Part shown: piece by piece, positions 1 through 10,859 of the stretch
Layout of the letters: every line of letters begins with the position of its first letter
Numbering within the stretch: the first letter of the stretch is position 1
NCBI RefSeq assembly: GCF_028009165.1
Contig: NC_079243.1
Span: 62,001 to 126,000 of the forward strand
Source of the DNA: Akanthomyces muscarius
Lineage: Eukaryota; Ascomycota; Sordariomycetes; Hypocreales; Cordycipitaceae
Direction of reading: 5' to 3'
Length of the DNA: 64,000 nt
Position numbers and translations under genes: made by a program
The notes under the pieces: generated by a model
The model's database searches: none
What the model was told of the DNA's origin: nothing
Seen by the model: only the letters and a program-made list of their open reading frames with translations

Positions 1-262
1 CCCCAGCAGCAGATGCTGTGCCGTATTCTCCGCCAGGAAGAACGGCAATAGCAACGTTGTGTTCGCCGACGCGCCCGAGGGTGTAGTCGTTATTGTCATG
101 AGTGGCGGTATGCCTAGGCTGGCCATGTTCGTAATCAAGGAAGACTTGCGCCGCGACGTATTCGGTAGTCAGGGCGCAAATCCAGCCCACTGTATAATCC
201 TCGTTGGCAAGCTGCAGTAGTTCGGGCCTCTGGGTATCGGCAGCGCTGGGTGCTGACGCCAT
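1..262 (-). CDS. N-terminus of a PNP/UDP-phosphorylase-domain protein (probable NLR), cut by the window edge
   Basis: An open frame runs from an ATG at 262-260 to the window edge without a stop (87 codons). It contains [14 protein letters not shown] and, further on, [19 protein letters not shown]. This is the start of the purine-nucleoside-phosphorylase-like domain that heads many fungal NLRs and ankyrin proteins. The same blocks occur in the NLR at 46,050 (YTIGWVAALPIE; YTWGRMGNHNIVIASLPDG). In fungi this domain is an N-terminal effector or enzymatic module in front of NACHT, ankyrin or WD40 domains (family knowledge). What follows it here lies outside the window, so the complete architecture is unknown. 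Confidence 0.75.
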   Translation of the reverse strand, partial: MASAPSAADTQRPELLQLANEDYTVGWICALTTEYVAAQVFLDYEHGQPRHTATHDNNDYTLGRVGEHNVAIAVLPGGEYGTASAAG

Positions 263-1253
263 GCTGCCATGTAATGTCAGGGCTGATCAGGATGTATTGT
301 CAAGGTTGATCGGGATAATGCAGGAGACATATATGCTGAGCGATAATACTTCCATGAGACCATCTTACCTGCCTTAGTTTTTGTTTTGCAGTCAGAGACG
401 GCCTTACCCGTCAGGAGGGGAAAGCGGGGTAGGGGCGCGCGGTAGCACTATGCTGCAGATGCTGATGCAGAGAGGAAAATCAACCGGGCATTAAATTGAC
501 TTATGGGCGTCACTCTGACTTTGGCACTCCATTATCCCCTCCGATCAATGAAGATCCGTCCCGAACCGCCTAGGCGGAGAGTTCTGGAGCCTCCTGCTCC
601 AATCAAAAGTGAAGGCAGGCAACGATCACGCTTTGGTGGCGGAAAGGCCGAAGGCTGGACGGCAAACGTCTGAGGTGAGCCAAAGCGACCGCAGATGGCC
701 GCATCGATTTCACATGGAGGGGAAAAGCAGATTGGCAAAATACGAGATACTTTTGAAGGAATCATTCTAGTAATATATATTGAAATTCCAGTCGCAAAAA
801 TGAACAAGAAGTACGGGAACTTAGTCAGCACCTCGTCAACACATGAGGATAGGGAGACAACAGTGATAATAATTCTAATTAGCTGTTAGATGATTATCCT
901 AGAATGTTAGTGACAGGTGCAGGTCAAGCCATAATTTTGGTAATGCAGCCTGAAGATTCATAGCTGGGAACTGACAGATTCATGTCATGCTTGACAGCCC
1001 ACGCGTTCCAGGCTCCACTGGAGACCCACCAGCCTCCCAGTTCCTTATCTCAAGCCCAAATGTTAGAACACTGCCGAGCAACAAGTCCTTTTGCAACTAC
1101 CATGAATTCATTTCGGCATTTGCGCGGCTTTTGACACAAGAAGCATTATAAATTGGTGCTAATTGCTGCTACTTATTACTTGGCTTTTACGTCTACTGGT
1201 TTGTGCATGGCAAGCAGCCTGGCTAGTCTGTAGTATAGATAAAGACAACGGAA
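263..1253. other. Intergenic stretch, no supported gene
   Basis: This stretch lies upstream of the PNP-domain gene and probably holds its promoter. Open frames on both strands are short and resemble no known family. No repeats or RNA genes were recognised. Confidence 0.4.
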
Positions 1254-1709
1254 TCATGCTGCTTGGCGGGGCTGGAGCTGTTCGGCGCGACCCCGCACTT
1301 CTTCCGAAAGCAACACATCATCCTGCGAAGTAATTGACTTCGTGAATCCTGTCCTTGCGCAGTCAAACATTTGATGTAAACGATACTGCGCTTCATGTTC
1401 CGCAACACGAGCAAAGTCCTCAAAGGGCCGAATACCGCAGAGCGCCCGAACCGCGATGCGCCATGTGGAACGGGCTTTGCCGCTATCCTCGACCAGCTCC
1501 CACTGAAGAGCTACATTTGCGTCTCCACCTGAAGTCATGACTTTCATCTGGTTCAAGAACCCAGTGGTCTCTGAATAATCCAACCAAAGTTTCTCTGTCG
1601 CCCCGCGAATACTGTACACAATGTCGAAATCCTCCGAGTACCAGTCTGCTATCACGCAGTCTGTTCTTGTCTGCACCCCAGATACTTGCCGAACTGCCAA
1701 CAACCGCAT
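1254..1709 (-). CDS. Hypothetical protein, 151 aa
   Basis: A single uninterrupted frame of 151 codons starts at an ATG (1709-1707). The product is soluble-looking, with no signal peptide or membrane helix. I recognise no family. Its 5' end overlaps a plus-strand open frame beginning at 1621, and the OPT-transporter remnant follows immediately downstream on the plus strand. It could be a real small gene, an exon of a larger gene, or chance; lack of homology keeps the confidence low. Confidence 0.25.
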   Translation of the reverse strand: MRLLAVRQVSGVQTRTDCVIADWYSEDFDIVYSIRGATEKLWLDYSETTGFLNQMKVMTSGGDANVALQWELVEDSGKARSTWRIAVRALCGIRPFEDFARVAEHEAQYRLHQMFDCARTGFTKSITSQDDVLLSEEVRGRAEQLQPRQAA

Positions 1710-1911
1710 CTACAACTCAGACCTTGCTGTTCTGGGCACGTACTGGTCTCCTTACATTGCTGTCGGCATTGGCGGCGCCTGGATTGACGGTTGGAATATT
1801 GAAGGTATTGCCGGTGTTGTGATGAACCCGCTGCAGGGGCCTGGGGGCTCGGCTAGAAGACGAATGAGGTTGCGGTGCGTGCGTACTGGGCTGATGGCGG
1901 CTTCTCGTACA

Positions 1912-2272
1912 TTCTGGAGAACCGTCGGTGGTCATTATTTCGTGACTCTGCTCGGCTTCTCTCTCGGCATTGTTGTTGTGCTTGCTTTCTGGGCGCTGGG
2001 CAAATCCTGCGCAAAATGCAACCTGTGCTGATGCTTTTCGGTGGTATCCATTGGGCTCCTCACAACATTAGCTGCATGTGGGCAGCCGCCCCGCCCGCGG
2101 CCCTGTCGTGGATCTATATGCGCAAGCGCTTCCTGGGATGGTGGTTCAAGTACAACCTTATTCTGTCGGCCGCCTTCTCTTGCAGTATTGCCATCTCTGG
2201 TATCGTCCAGTTCTTCGCAGTCGCATACCATAGCCAAGTGGTCTCCTGGTGGGGTAACCAAAGAAATGGCTA
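1912..2272 (+). pseudogene. Oligopeptide transporter (OPT family) C-terminal fragment, frameshifted
   Basis: Two frames match the end of small fungal OPT transporters, which are proton-coupled peptide importers of the plasma membrane. The first (about 1912-2010) gives the hydrophobic YFVTLLGFSLGIVVVLAFW. The second (about 2020-2272) gives PPAALSWIYMRKRFLGWW, KYNLILSAAFSC and the family-typical SWWGN near the C-terminus. A frameshift near 2010-2020 separates them. The N-terminal three quarters of the roughly 700-900 aa protein is missing. The fragment ends about 30 bp before LINE sequence, so it is a relic. Confidence 0.6.
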
Positions 2273-2300
2273 AGAGGTTTTCACAAGCAGTCAACGCTAA

Positions 2301-3114
2301 TTGGGCAATTTGTTCGTCCGATGGATCCCGGCACATGTCGGCGTACCTGGCAGCAGTTGTTTCCGAACGGCAGGTGACGTCAGCAGCTCTGATACAGAGG
2401 CTGAAGCTACCAAAAGCAATTATCAAGGTATCAAACATCACAATGTATCAGTAGTGTCACAACGCAACAAAAGCAAGCTGCAGGCAGCTTGCTTATACCT
2501 ATAAAGAGGTCTATCTGATCTCTCTAGATAGAGAAGAAGCACACTTGAAGAATCACATTTTCAACTGCAGCGAAGCAGCCGATAAGGCAGCTAAAGATGC
2601 CGCCCGACAGCACGCGGATCTAGCTGACCCGAATACTCTGCAAACCCTCATGGCGCCCACCAAGACCATCATCCGCAAGACCATGCGAGCCGAGTGGGCG
2701 GCTTCCTGGGAAACAGCCAAGCACGGAAGAGAGCTCTTCCGACTTGGGGTTAAACCAGGGAAAGCGACACTCGACTTGCATCGCGGAACGCACAGAGTCG
2801 TCAGTTCTGTGATTACGCAAATGCACAGCGGCAAGATTGGTCTTAGTGCGTTCCTCCACGCCATCAACAAAGCGGACACCGATAAATGCCAGTGCGGCTA
2901 TGGACCTCAGACCGTACGGCACATCCTGCTCAAATGCAGAAACTGGACAGAAGAACGACAGCAAATGTTGGCAGGCAAACACCCATGCGTTGACATCAAA
3001 CGCATTCTCTATAGCTTGTCAATGGCAGCGCAGGCAGCAAAAATGATCCTAAGGACGGGACCGCTAGGACAACTTCGAGTAGCTCCGTCCACCGTAATCC
3101 AATACACAGCGTAG
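2301..3114 (+). mobile_element. Tad-like LINE fragment (RNase H domain and C-terminal Cys/His region)
   Basis: The frame at 2301 reads RWIPAHVGVPG, the last block of a LINE RNase H domain. After a 212 bp insertion the homology resumes at 2572 with [14 protein letters not shown], which normally follows directly. The rest contains the C-terminal motif [17 protein letters not shown] found at the end of Tad1/Ylt-type ORF2 proteins. The endonuclease and reverse transcriptase regions are absent, so this is a 5'-truncated dead copy. It ends at a stop at 3112-3114. No poly-A tail is visible before the phosphoketolase relic starts. Confidence 0.75.
2355..2566. mobile_element. 212 bp insertion (MITE-like) inside the LINE, flanked by GCAGC direct repeats
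   Basis: The insertion interrupts the RNase H reading frame exactly between VPG and EAADK. It begins AGTTG and ends CAACT, a 5 bp terminal inverted repeat. The 5-mer GCAGC stands on both sides (2350-2354 and 2567-2571), and removing the insertion plus one copy restores the frame. It carries an 11 bp stem / 2 nt loop hairpin at 2471-2494. No coding capacity is seen. The class is unknown, because the termini are too short to assign a superfamily. Confidence 0.55.
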
Positions 3115-3171
3115 ACGAGTGATTTTGGTTATACAGAAGCTGAGGAGGGCCAGGAGAGGCCTGACAAGTTC

Positions 3172-3753
3172 AAAGACACAGAACTTCCCCAGCTATGAGT
3201 CGTTCCTCGACATCGTGCATACGATGATGGCACAGTACTCCAAGATAACAAGGTAGCCAGGGACGTAAAGTGGAGAGGTGGCCTGGCTTCCATCAACTGC
3301 ATTGAGACGAGTACTTGGGCCAGACAAGAGCACAACGGCTTTTCTCACCAGCAGCCGTCTTTCATCGGCGCCGTGCTGAGCCTCAAAGCAGAGACCGCCC
3401 GCGTCTACCTGCCTCCCGATGCCAACTATTTCCTTTCCACCGTCGACCACTGCCTGCAGTCCACCAACAAGGTCAATCTCACGATTGGTTCCAAGCAGCC
3501 GACAGCCGTCTACCTGACAACCGAAGAAGCCGTTAAGCACTGTAGGAAGGGAGCGTCCATCTGGAAGTTTGCATCCACCAACAATGACGGTGAGCCGGAC
3601 ATTATGCTCGTCGGCGTGGGCGTCGAAGTTACGTTCGAGGTCATCAAAACCGCCGAGCTTCTGCAGAAGATAGCTCCGTACCTGCTTGTTCTCGCGCCCG
3701 AGGCGCGCCACCTGCACGCCATGACGCGCGAGTCTTTTGAGATCAAGAGGTAG
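3172..3753 (+). pseudogene. Xylulose-5-P/fructose-6-P phosphoketolase fragment, frameshifted
   Basis: Phosphoketolase cleaves xylulose-5-phosphate to acetyl-phosphate and glyceraldehyde-3-phosphate using thiamine diphosphate. The blocks YESFLDIVHTMMAQYSK, WARQEHNGFSHQQPSFIG, ETARVYLPPDANYFLSTV and NLTIGSKQPTAVYL match the central/C-terminal part of the roughly 800 aa enzyme in family order. A frameshift lies between YSKITR and VARDVKWRGG (about 3250). The N-terminal half is missing and the C-terminus stops early after HAMTRESF, so no functional enzyme is expected. Confidence 0.8.
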
Positions 3754-4958
3754 TACTAGTCTCCGGTATATTATTGTATATAGTGTTGTACTGCAGCAGT
3801 AGAAGAGACGGGACGATCGTTGGAAAGAGTGTGAGAAGCGATACTTTATGCATTTCATGACGAGACTAGGCTGGCGTGACCGTAGCGAGTCCGAGACTCG
3901 AAGGCGTAGTTCCGAGTAGTACCTTTAAGAGTATTTACAAATAATACAGATAAACTCCGAGCTTCGAGCTCCGCATAGTTTTTATAATTACATCACTCGG
4001 TACACATTATCCTACAAGCAGCACTCTCCAACTGTCTTAGTTGCGATCCATCTGTACCTCTCTTAAGCTCCATCTTAGCGCTGTATCTCGTGGGGATTCC
4101 TTTTATCCTGAATATCGGCGCCACTTTATGTGCCCTGGAACTGTAGGCCACGTCCGCCCTAGCCCACGCCACATGACGCGCGGTGACCGCCATATTTTAA
4201 ACAGCTGTCTGTAACTCCGTACCGTGGCCCTCAGCCGCTGCCTGCCCCCACTCATAACCGCTGATTTTGTCTCGTATCGGCAGCTGTTTTTGCTCCTGCG
4301 GGACCCGTCTTCGCACCAACAGAAGAGGAAATAGTCAACGGTGTCGCCGCCACGTATGCCGACTGTGGTTCTGGGTTTTTTGTCACCTTCAACCCCCGAC
4401 TCTGCAGAGGTAGTGAAAACCAAATGGCCGCCTTGGGGATTGATCGGCATGAATTGTGGGCGAAGCAAAAGGGCTGATTTATTCTGGCCCTATCGGAGCA
4501 GTTACGCCGTTTGCTAATGCATATAATGACATAGATGTATCGAGTCATTCGATATTTGAGATGTTGCACTGCAACCTGCCACACCGTCAGACGGCGTACA
4601 CGGTCGCTGCGCTGCGCCACCACTATCCATCCGTAAATTCATCGCCCTTGCCGCACTGTGTTTGGGGATTGAACATGCTTGTTGAGATGGACAGCCCTGA
4701 AAAGTCGGAGGTGATGGCATAGGTTCATGAAGGAGAGAAGAATGTGACTGGAAGAACAAGCTGTCTGGTACAATATGGCTTGTTCTGTGGCAGGACACCG
4801 TATGAACAGTGGGAGGTGGTAGTAGCGACTGGTGATGGCTTGGGGACAAGCCACGACAAGCATTATGATGACAGCGCACAGCTTGGGGCTATGAGTACCA
4901 ACTTGGATATAGGCAATATCTCTCAGGATGAAAGCTAAGCGGAAATTGTACGAAACGA
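3754..4958. other. No supported gene
   Basis: AT-rich stretches near 3,900-4,010 and mixed-composition DNA up to the MITE. Open frames of 60-120 codons occur on both strands but none resembles a known family. Probably decayed repeat DNA. Confidence 0.3.
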
Positions 4959-5196
4959 TATTGTTGTGTGCAAAACCAGCTTGAGGTCACTCTCTGTCTT
5001 TAAAAATTAGCGTCCGCTGTAACAACTAAAGATGGGCGGTGTTAGTGGGCGTTTCCAGGTCTTTACACTAATTAACGTTAATAGGCGAGCGGGCCTGAAA
5101 ATTAGCGCTCGTGCCACCCATTTTTAGCTGTTACAGCGCAAGGCCTATTTAAAAGACAGAGAGTCTGACCTCAAGCTGGTTTTGAGCATAACAATA
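4959..5196. mobile_element. About 238 bp MITE, copy A (Tc1/mariner-like)
   Basis: The element has long inverted termini beginning TATTGTTGTGTGCAAAACC and containing CAGCTTGAGGTCA and CTCTCTGTCTTT. The interior repeats GCTGTAACA and GGGCGG in inverted order. A second copy at 12,962-13,194 matches nearly end to end in the opposite orientation. There is no coding capacity. Copy B has a clear TA target duplication; here the flanks are too diverged to be sure. Confidence 0.75.
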
Positions 5197-5759
5197 TATC
5201 GGTAATTAAGAGTGTCGCGACTTACCCGCCGCCGCATGGTATTCACGGCGTCCACGGCTGCCTAGCGCAGAGGCTGGCTGGTGACCTAGCTAGCCTGACA
5301 GCTGAGCTGCCTGCATTCGGCCAGCGTCCATTTTCTGCGGCCTGTGCCTAAAAGTAGCTCTCGAGGCGGCGTTTCGATCGCTTGTTGCTATTAGCCAAAG
5401 ATGGCATGGGTCGACCGAGTCGGGTCGGGCGTGAACTAGTAGTCGCGAAGCCAGCCAAGTGAAGCTGCTGTAGCTTTTCAATGCATAAACGGCTACTACG
5501 GGCAAGAGTGTTGTTAACATGCTTCTGTCAACTTCTTGACCAGTGAGCTAGAACGAGACCTTTTCCTTTTCGTTTCTTTTTTTCTTTTTTATTGTGCAAG
5601 GCGTTGGTGGCCATAACCTTTCTCGTCGTCAATTCGTACTACACGCTGTCTTCAAATGCCCTCCTTGACCACTTCCGACAGTGACAATAGCGACTATTTG
5701 CTGGCTTCGTCGCCCAAATTGGCGCTGGGAGCAATGATCTTATATTCTACTAAATGAAT
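5197..5759. other. Intergenic, no supported gene
   Basis: Lies 3' of the minus-strand cytochrome b561 gene. It contains a T-rich tract at about 5565-5592. No family-like open frame is present. Confidence 0.3.
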
Positions 5760-6558
5760 TCAGAGAATCGGCAGACTGCAAAACAAAGCTAACCCCCATA
5801 CCGCGAATAAGATTGCACAGAGAACGCTGTACACAATGATAGGAATACTACTCTCCCTTGCCAATTGAAAGCCTAAACCACCGTTTATGACGCCAAGGAC
5901 GAGGAGAAGACGGCCTAGCCAGCGATGCGCATGGCCGATGGGTGTGGTGTGCGTTGTATATGTAGACCTGGTAGTGGTATTGCTAGATTCATGTTCCACA
6001 TTACCGGGGGAGCAAGTGCTGCTTGTGCGCTTTTTGTACAGTGAATGGTGAATGGCTCCTCCGATAGGTTGAATTAGTAGGAGTGCGATGATAATTGTTC
6101 CTATGACTGGGTGGCCGTTGAAAGATTTCCACTGTGCTTTGGTTAGGTCAACAAAATCCACCTAGAGCAAAGAGGAAAAAGACGCATGTAAACGTACGAG
6201 AGACACATTCGATCGACTATGATGAACCATGTAGATTCCGAGTCCGAATCCAATAAGTGCGATGAGCAGAGTTACGATCTGCCACACTCCATGGAACCAA
6301 ACAACAGACTGGCGCTTTAAAACGTGGATGAGCGTGGCGCCGAGGGGAAAGAGGATGACGAAGCAGAAGGCCATTAGGGCACCATGGACTGCGACAAGGG
6401 TCTTAAAGGTTTTAGTTTCATTGTCGAGGCCGCCGTAGGCTTTTGATGCTATTGTAGGGGAGACTGGTGGATGGTTAGGCAAGGAGTGAAGAATACTTTG
6501 GTTGGGTGGACTCACTGAAGAGCGCGAGCGGCGCGAGGATGACGGTTGGAGACTTCAT
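5760..6558 (-). CDS. Cytochrome b561-domain membrane protein
   Basis: Predicted trans-membrane haem protein moving electrons across a membrane (family knowledge). I read three exons: 6558-6516 (signal-like MKSPTVILAPLALF), 6448 to 6207 or 6198, and 6161-5760. The 67 bp intron 1 starts GTGAGT and ends CAATAG. Intron 2 is 45 bp (GTGTCT) or 36 bp (GTACGT); both keep the frame, giving 228 or 231 aa. Five hydrophobic segments carry the b561 pattern: HGALMAFCFVILFPLG, WFHGVWQIVTLL, NGHPVIGTIII and HAHRWLGRLLLVLGVINGGLG, including the candidate haem-ligand histidines. There is no DOMON domain, unlike the neighbour at 7,772-9,074. The two genes share orientation, signal-peptide exon style and helix sequence, suggesting a tandem paralogue pair. 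Confidence 0.8.
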
Positions 6559-7771
6559 GGTTTAGTTCTCCGTAGAGGGCGAGTTTCGATGCTTTAAAGA
6601 GGGATTTGGACTGTGATGAGGATTTATAGGGAGATGCCCGAAAGCGTGGTGTGATAAAATGAACTATGGTATTGGCGTCGCGGAGCATTTATATGGACAC
6701 GTCACGTCCTAACGGATCTCATAAATGACATCGAACCGCATGGTATACTTCGAAGCATTGGACACCTTTAGCTCATGTGATGACAATTGTCTTACCGCTG
6801 ATTGGGTAATAATCTTTCGGTGCCAGGGGCTAGAACATGGAACGGCGTCATTGAGATGAACGGGCCATTTTCCTAGCAGTATAGACCGAGGTTAGGACAG
6901 AGCTAGAGCTAGCGTTAATGGATAAAATCGCCTTCCTTTTTCCCCCTTGAAGACACCGCTAGTTAGTGGCACCACTACTGACTCCAACCCCGCTCCAGAG
7001 CCTGCGCATCTGTCAACTGGCTGCTTTCAAAAATAAGCAACACCACGCGTCGACTGGACTAGCTGTATCTCTATCCTCTTCATATTAGTATTCTCGCAAT
7101 ATAGTGGCACTGTCTTTTGAGTTTTTCTCATTTAGCTCTGTGACAGTGAGATGGATATTGATCCCGATAAGGAGGCTTAGGACAAACCACACAGCGAGCA
7201 TATATACAGCATATCTACTGTCTACCCACCACGCTACGAGTCTATGATGCCCAAATATGCACAGCATTATGGTTGTATGACGAATTTGAGCATTGTCCCC
7301 GCTGCTGTCCGCATAACGTGAACTGGTCTGACGGTTACAATCAGTATTTAGCTGTGAATCGATTGATCTAGCTGTCATGCCCCACCACGCGCCGGCTGGC
7401 AGCGCCGTGGCGAAACCTTCCAGGTCTTCGAGGCTAGAAAGAGATCAACCCCATTTTTCGACAATTTGGGCTGAGAACTTCATGTGTAAAACCCATCATG
7501 CCAATATCTCTTGCAGGTCGTACGAAGCTTCTAGTGTTTGGTGATCAGGCAAGACGGGCTGTGAAGAGTGCTTCAACGAGCCTGTTCCATCTATTGGATA
7601 AAACTACTGTATAGAAAGTCTTGGGGCTAGACAGTTCTACACGGTCGCGTTCCTCTACATCATGACCATACGAGGAGATCTTCAGGCTGAGTCTCCTTGA
7701 GGTTCCAAATCTTGACAGCATTTGTACAACGAATGAAAAGTCTCTTGAATTTCTAAATATATTTCAAATGC
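6559..7771. other. Region between the two b561 genes; one unassigned minus-strand ORF at 7085-7378
   Basis: The 5' part is the likely promoter of the b561 gene. A 97-codon minus-strand frame at 7378-7085 encodes one hydrophobic segment (VYMLAVWFVLSLLIGINI). It does not align convincingly with b561 helices and I cannot name it. The rest shows nothing recognisable. Confidence 0.3.
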
Positions 7772-9074
7772 TTAACTCCACCTCGGCCTCTCATTCAGAC
7801 AGAAAGAGGAGCTGGAACTGAGTACCATCTTGTTTCCGCGCGGCTTGACGAGTCTGTAAGCCGTTACTGCGCCGTACACAGCAAACACGATGGCGGCAAT
7901 AACCGAATATGCGATGATTTGGGTGATTGGTGCACGGCTAACTTTCAAGCCGATTCCGCCATTGACGATACCAACGATTATCAGCACTCGGCCATACCAT
8001 ATGTGGCAGTAGCTGACCCAGCTCCGCCTCTGGTACTTGACATAGTTTCGGTGGTGCATCCAGCCTAGCCCCACTTGAAAGAGCATCATTGCACAGACTA
8101 CTGTTCCAAGCTGGACATGAGACTCATTGAACCACTAGAGAAAAGCATGTCAATTAGGTGCTGAGCAAGATCGAGGAAAAGAACATCTTACCATTCCCAA
8201 TCGATCACTGGCAATCTTGCCTACTACGACTCCAGCGCACATACTCAAGAGCATGATGACCTGCCAGCTTGCGTGTACGACCCATTTGCCCATCAGAGGC
8301 ATCAAGACCCCTCCAAGTGGATATCCAATAATGAATACTACCGACATTAGGATGCCGTGCGAGTAGACGAGAATGTCTTTACTTCTGCCACCACCATACA
8401 CTGCACTGCCGCCTGAACCAGACGCTGGTGTAGCACTAGAATCCGTGCCGAGAGTGTTGTTTCCAGAATCAATCGTAGCTTTTGCAAGGTCGACAGAGAA
8501 GTGGTCCGTACCGTCGTGCATACCAATGTTGGCCCTAACATCCGCAGCGTCAAGGGCTCCGCCTGTCTTCCAGGCGCTTATCCACGAAGCCGAGCCCGTG
8601 AGGTCGACACCAGGGCAAGCACCGCAGTTGATGCTGGCAGTCATCTTGCCGTTTGCTACTCCGGACCCTGCAGTCAGAGCCACAGTTGTCAGTCCACCGT
8701 ACCCGGGCGTGTTGTGACCGGATCCCTTCCGAGGGCTCAGGGTGATGTTGCCTGAACCGTCTTGGTATATGACGAACATGTCAGAGCCGCTCATCCTGCT
8801 ACCGGTTCCAAGTGCGACCCATTGATAGTTTGTGGATGCCTCGATCTGAAAGAGCAGACGTTGGGCGGAGCCGGACGCCGATGTCACGCCCCAACTGTAG
8901 CAGATGTCGTTTGCGTCGCCAGTGCAGTACGAGACCGATGCAGCAGATGCATAATGAAGAACTTCGAAGCAAGAGCATGTGTTAGCTGGTTGATAGGGTC
9001 GTTCAATCAGAAGAAGATGGTCTCTTACGTTGGGCAACAATGCCAGCAAGCGCAGTAAAAATGACTGACTTCAT
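7772..9074 (-). CDS. DOMON (CDH-cytochrome-like) plus cytochrome b561 membrane protein
   Basis: Three exons (9074-9029, 8961-8192, 8134-7772) join in frame to 392 aa. Both introns have clear ends: 67 bp with GTAAGA, and 57 bp with GTAAGA and CTCTAG. A signal peptide (MKSVIFTALAGIVAQ) is followed by a DOMON domain of about 170 residues. Its GTGSRMSGSDMFVIY supplies a candidate haem-ligand Met, and GMHDGTDHFSVDL a candidate His. A Gly/Ser-rich linker then leads to a b561 region with five helices (SHGILMSVVFIIGYPLG, HASWQVIMLL, RVLIIVGIVNGG). The order matches fungal proteins thought to relay electrons between an extracellular haem domain and the membrane. The gene looks intact. Confidence 0.85.
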
Positions 9075-9825
9075 TGTAATCAAAGACCGAAAGGCGAGGA
9101 CTGTTTTAAAAAACGAAGAGAGTTTCAACCGCAAAAGAACGCTGATTTTCTCTAAGAATCTGCTGACATCATTACGAAAGCTCTCTTGAGGTCTCTAGGC
9201 ACGTACGCCATCGTTATAACGGATTTCCTCCCACAATGACATACCAACGTGCGTAACCCATTAGCTCTCCGCCACCACGTCTATTCTCTTCTCTCGTGTT
9301 CCCCTTTCCCTCATTAACCACGTTGTTGCAAGTCTCAATTGGAGGCGCAATCGGCAACGCGGCGCCACCGTTTCCCATTGTAGTGCGATTTGCATCTAGA
9401 ACGACGATGGGACATGTAGTTTGCTTCCCAGTGTGGCACAGGTAAGCTTTTTAGCGCCTTTAGCTTCTTCTAGACTAAAATTAATTAATTATGAGCCCCA
9501 TAAGTATGTATAGTCTGCCTTGCAATGTGAAATAGCTACAAACAACACATGGACGAATCTGTCCCTAGCTGACAGAGGCGCCGAAGCCACATTCCACGTT
9601 TCAGCCACGGCGCATAAAATCCAGGGACTACGTCAGCTTGGGCGTCGGTAGAAGCCCTTTTCAGTTCTCTCGGACGATGAAATCAAGTCATGTCGTCGGA
9701 GAACTTCCGAGGGGCCGAGCTTCGCCCTCGTCGGCCCCCTGTGCCTTGCTCCTCAACAGCTACTATCCGGTCCACATGAGAGAAGAGGATATAGAGGGGG
9801 GGAAAAGCAGCTAGTTAAAAAAGGA
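9075..9825. other. Promoter side of the DOMON-b561 gene; no gene seen
   Basis: Contains the divergent 5' flank of the DOMON-b561 gene. No family-like frame is present on either strand. Confidence 0.3.
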
Positions 9826-9850
9826 GCGAGAGAGAAAGAGAGAGAGAGAA
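9826..9850. repeat. GA-rich microsatellite
   Basis: A run of GA dinucleotides with one AAA interruption, in otherwise unremarkable DNA. Confidence 0.8.
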
Positions 9851-9875
9851 GGGGTTAGATGCATGCCTGGATCGA

Positions 9876-10121
9876 TTAGCGCGATTGCCATACATCGTGA
9901 GTTTTATTCAATAGTGACCACTCAGCTGCTAGTGTCTGCAAACTCAAGGTTTTTTCTAGGCGAGGGTGTATTTTTAACTGAGAAATCTGGCCGTCCTCGA
10001 TCCTAATAAGGCAGGCTTCGCCCAAATCGCATCGCCGAGCCCAGAACCTAGATGGTGGGAACAAAACTGAGGCGCTCCGGATGTATGAGAAGCTTCGGGG
10101 TTTCTCAGGGTGTTCCGTCAT
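9876..10121 (-). CDS. Hypothetical 81 aa ORF
   Basis: An uninterrupted ATG-to-TAA frame. The product is rich in basic and aromatic residues, with no signal peptide, membrane helix or known motif. There is no supporting homology, intron or promoter evidence, so it may be a chance frame. Confidence 0.15.
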   Translation of the reverse strand: MTEHPEKPRSFSYIRSASVLFPPSRFWARRCDLGEACLIRIEDGQISQLKIHPRLEKTLSLQTLAAEWSLLNKTHDVWQSR

Positions 10122-10859
10122 TCATAATAAACAGCCCGCCGGCGCTTGAGGATCGGCCTAAATATTGAGCCGCCGGTTCAATTCATCTGCCAACTAGGTA
10201 GGTAGTCAATGTTGCTAGCCTACAATCGAGAAAGCGCAGATCCATGACAAATAGCAGATATGGTATTGGCCAGAACTAGCCCGCGTGGCGTATAACTAGT
10301 GGGCCAGGTAAGTCAACGAGATCGCTTCGCCACGATGCGTGCGTACAAGCATGAGCTCGAAGAAACATTTGGGAAATTAATTTGAGACAAAAAAGCGAGC
10401 TGAAAGATTGCTAAAAGAGAATAACGGTGATAGGAATGATGCGACGACTTAGCGGTTAATGAACTTCACGGTAAAATGCATAAAAAAAATAAGAAGGCCA
10501 ATGACCATACGGTATGCCAGTGCTGCTACCGAAACCAAAACCTAATGTTTTTCGGTGGTCCACCAAGCTACCAACATGGGGTACCTCCACAAACTAAACC
10601 GTCACTGTCTGTCGCTTGCGTGACACCGGCACTCATGAGATGGAATGGCAGGGCATTCAAAGACTGAGACTGAATCCTTGACCTCGAATGCGTAAAAAAT
10701 GAAATACGAACAGGGGGTTGGGGCACTTATAAACCTGCCATATCCTCGAATTTCGCGGAGTCAAGAGCCACGCTCGCAAACTGCGGTATATTTACTGGTT
10801 ACGCTCCAGTGTTAGCCTCCCTGCCGTTGTGTCATCACCACACTCCAACCGTCTGGGCC

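Noticed and set aside
3193..3858. 221-codon minus-strand frame
   Set aside because: It is the antisense of the phosphoketolase fragment, whose sense motifs are unambiguous.
6162..6197. 36 bp intron in the b561 gene using GTACGT
   Set aside because: Shorter than usual fungal introns; the 45 bp GTGTCT alternative also keeps the frame, so the donor is left open.
7085..7378. Third cytochrome b561 fragment
   Set aside because: One hydrophobic segment is present, but none of the b561 His-containing motifs can be aligned.
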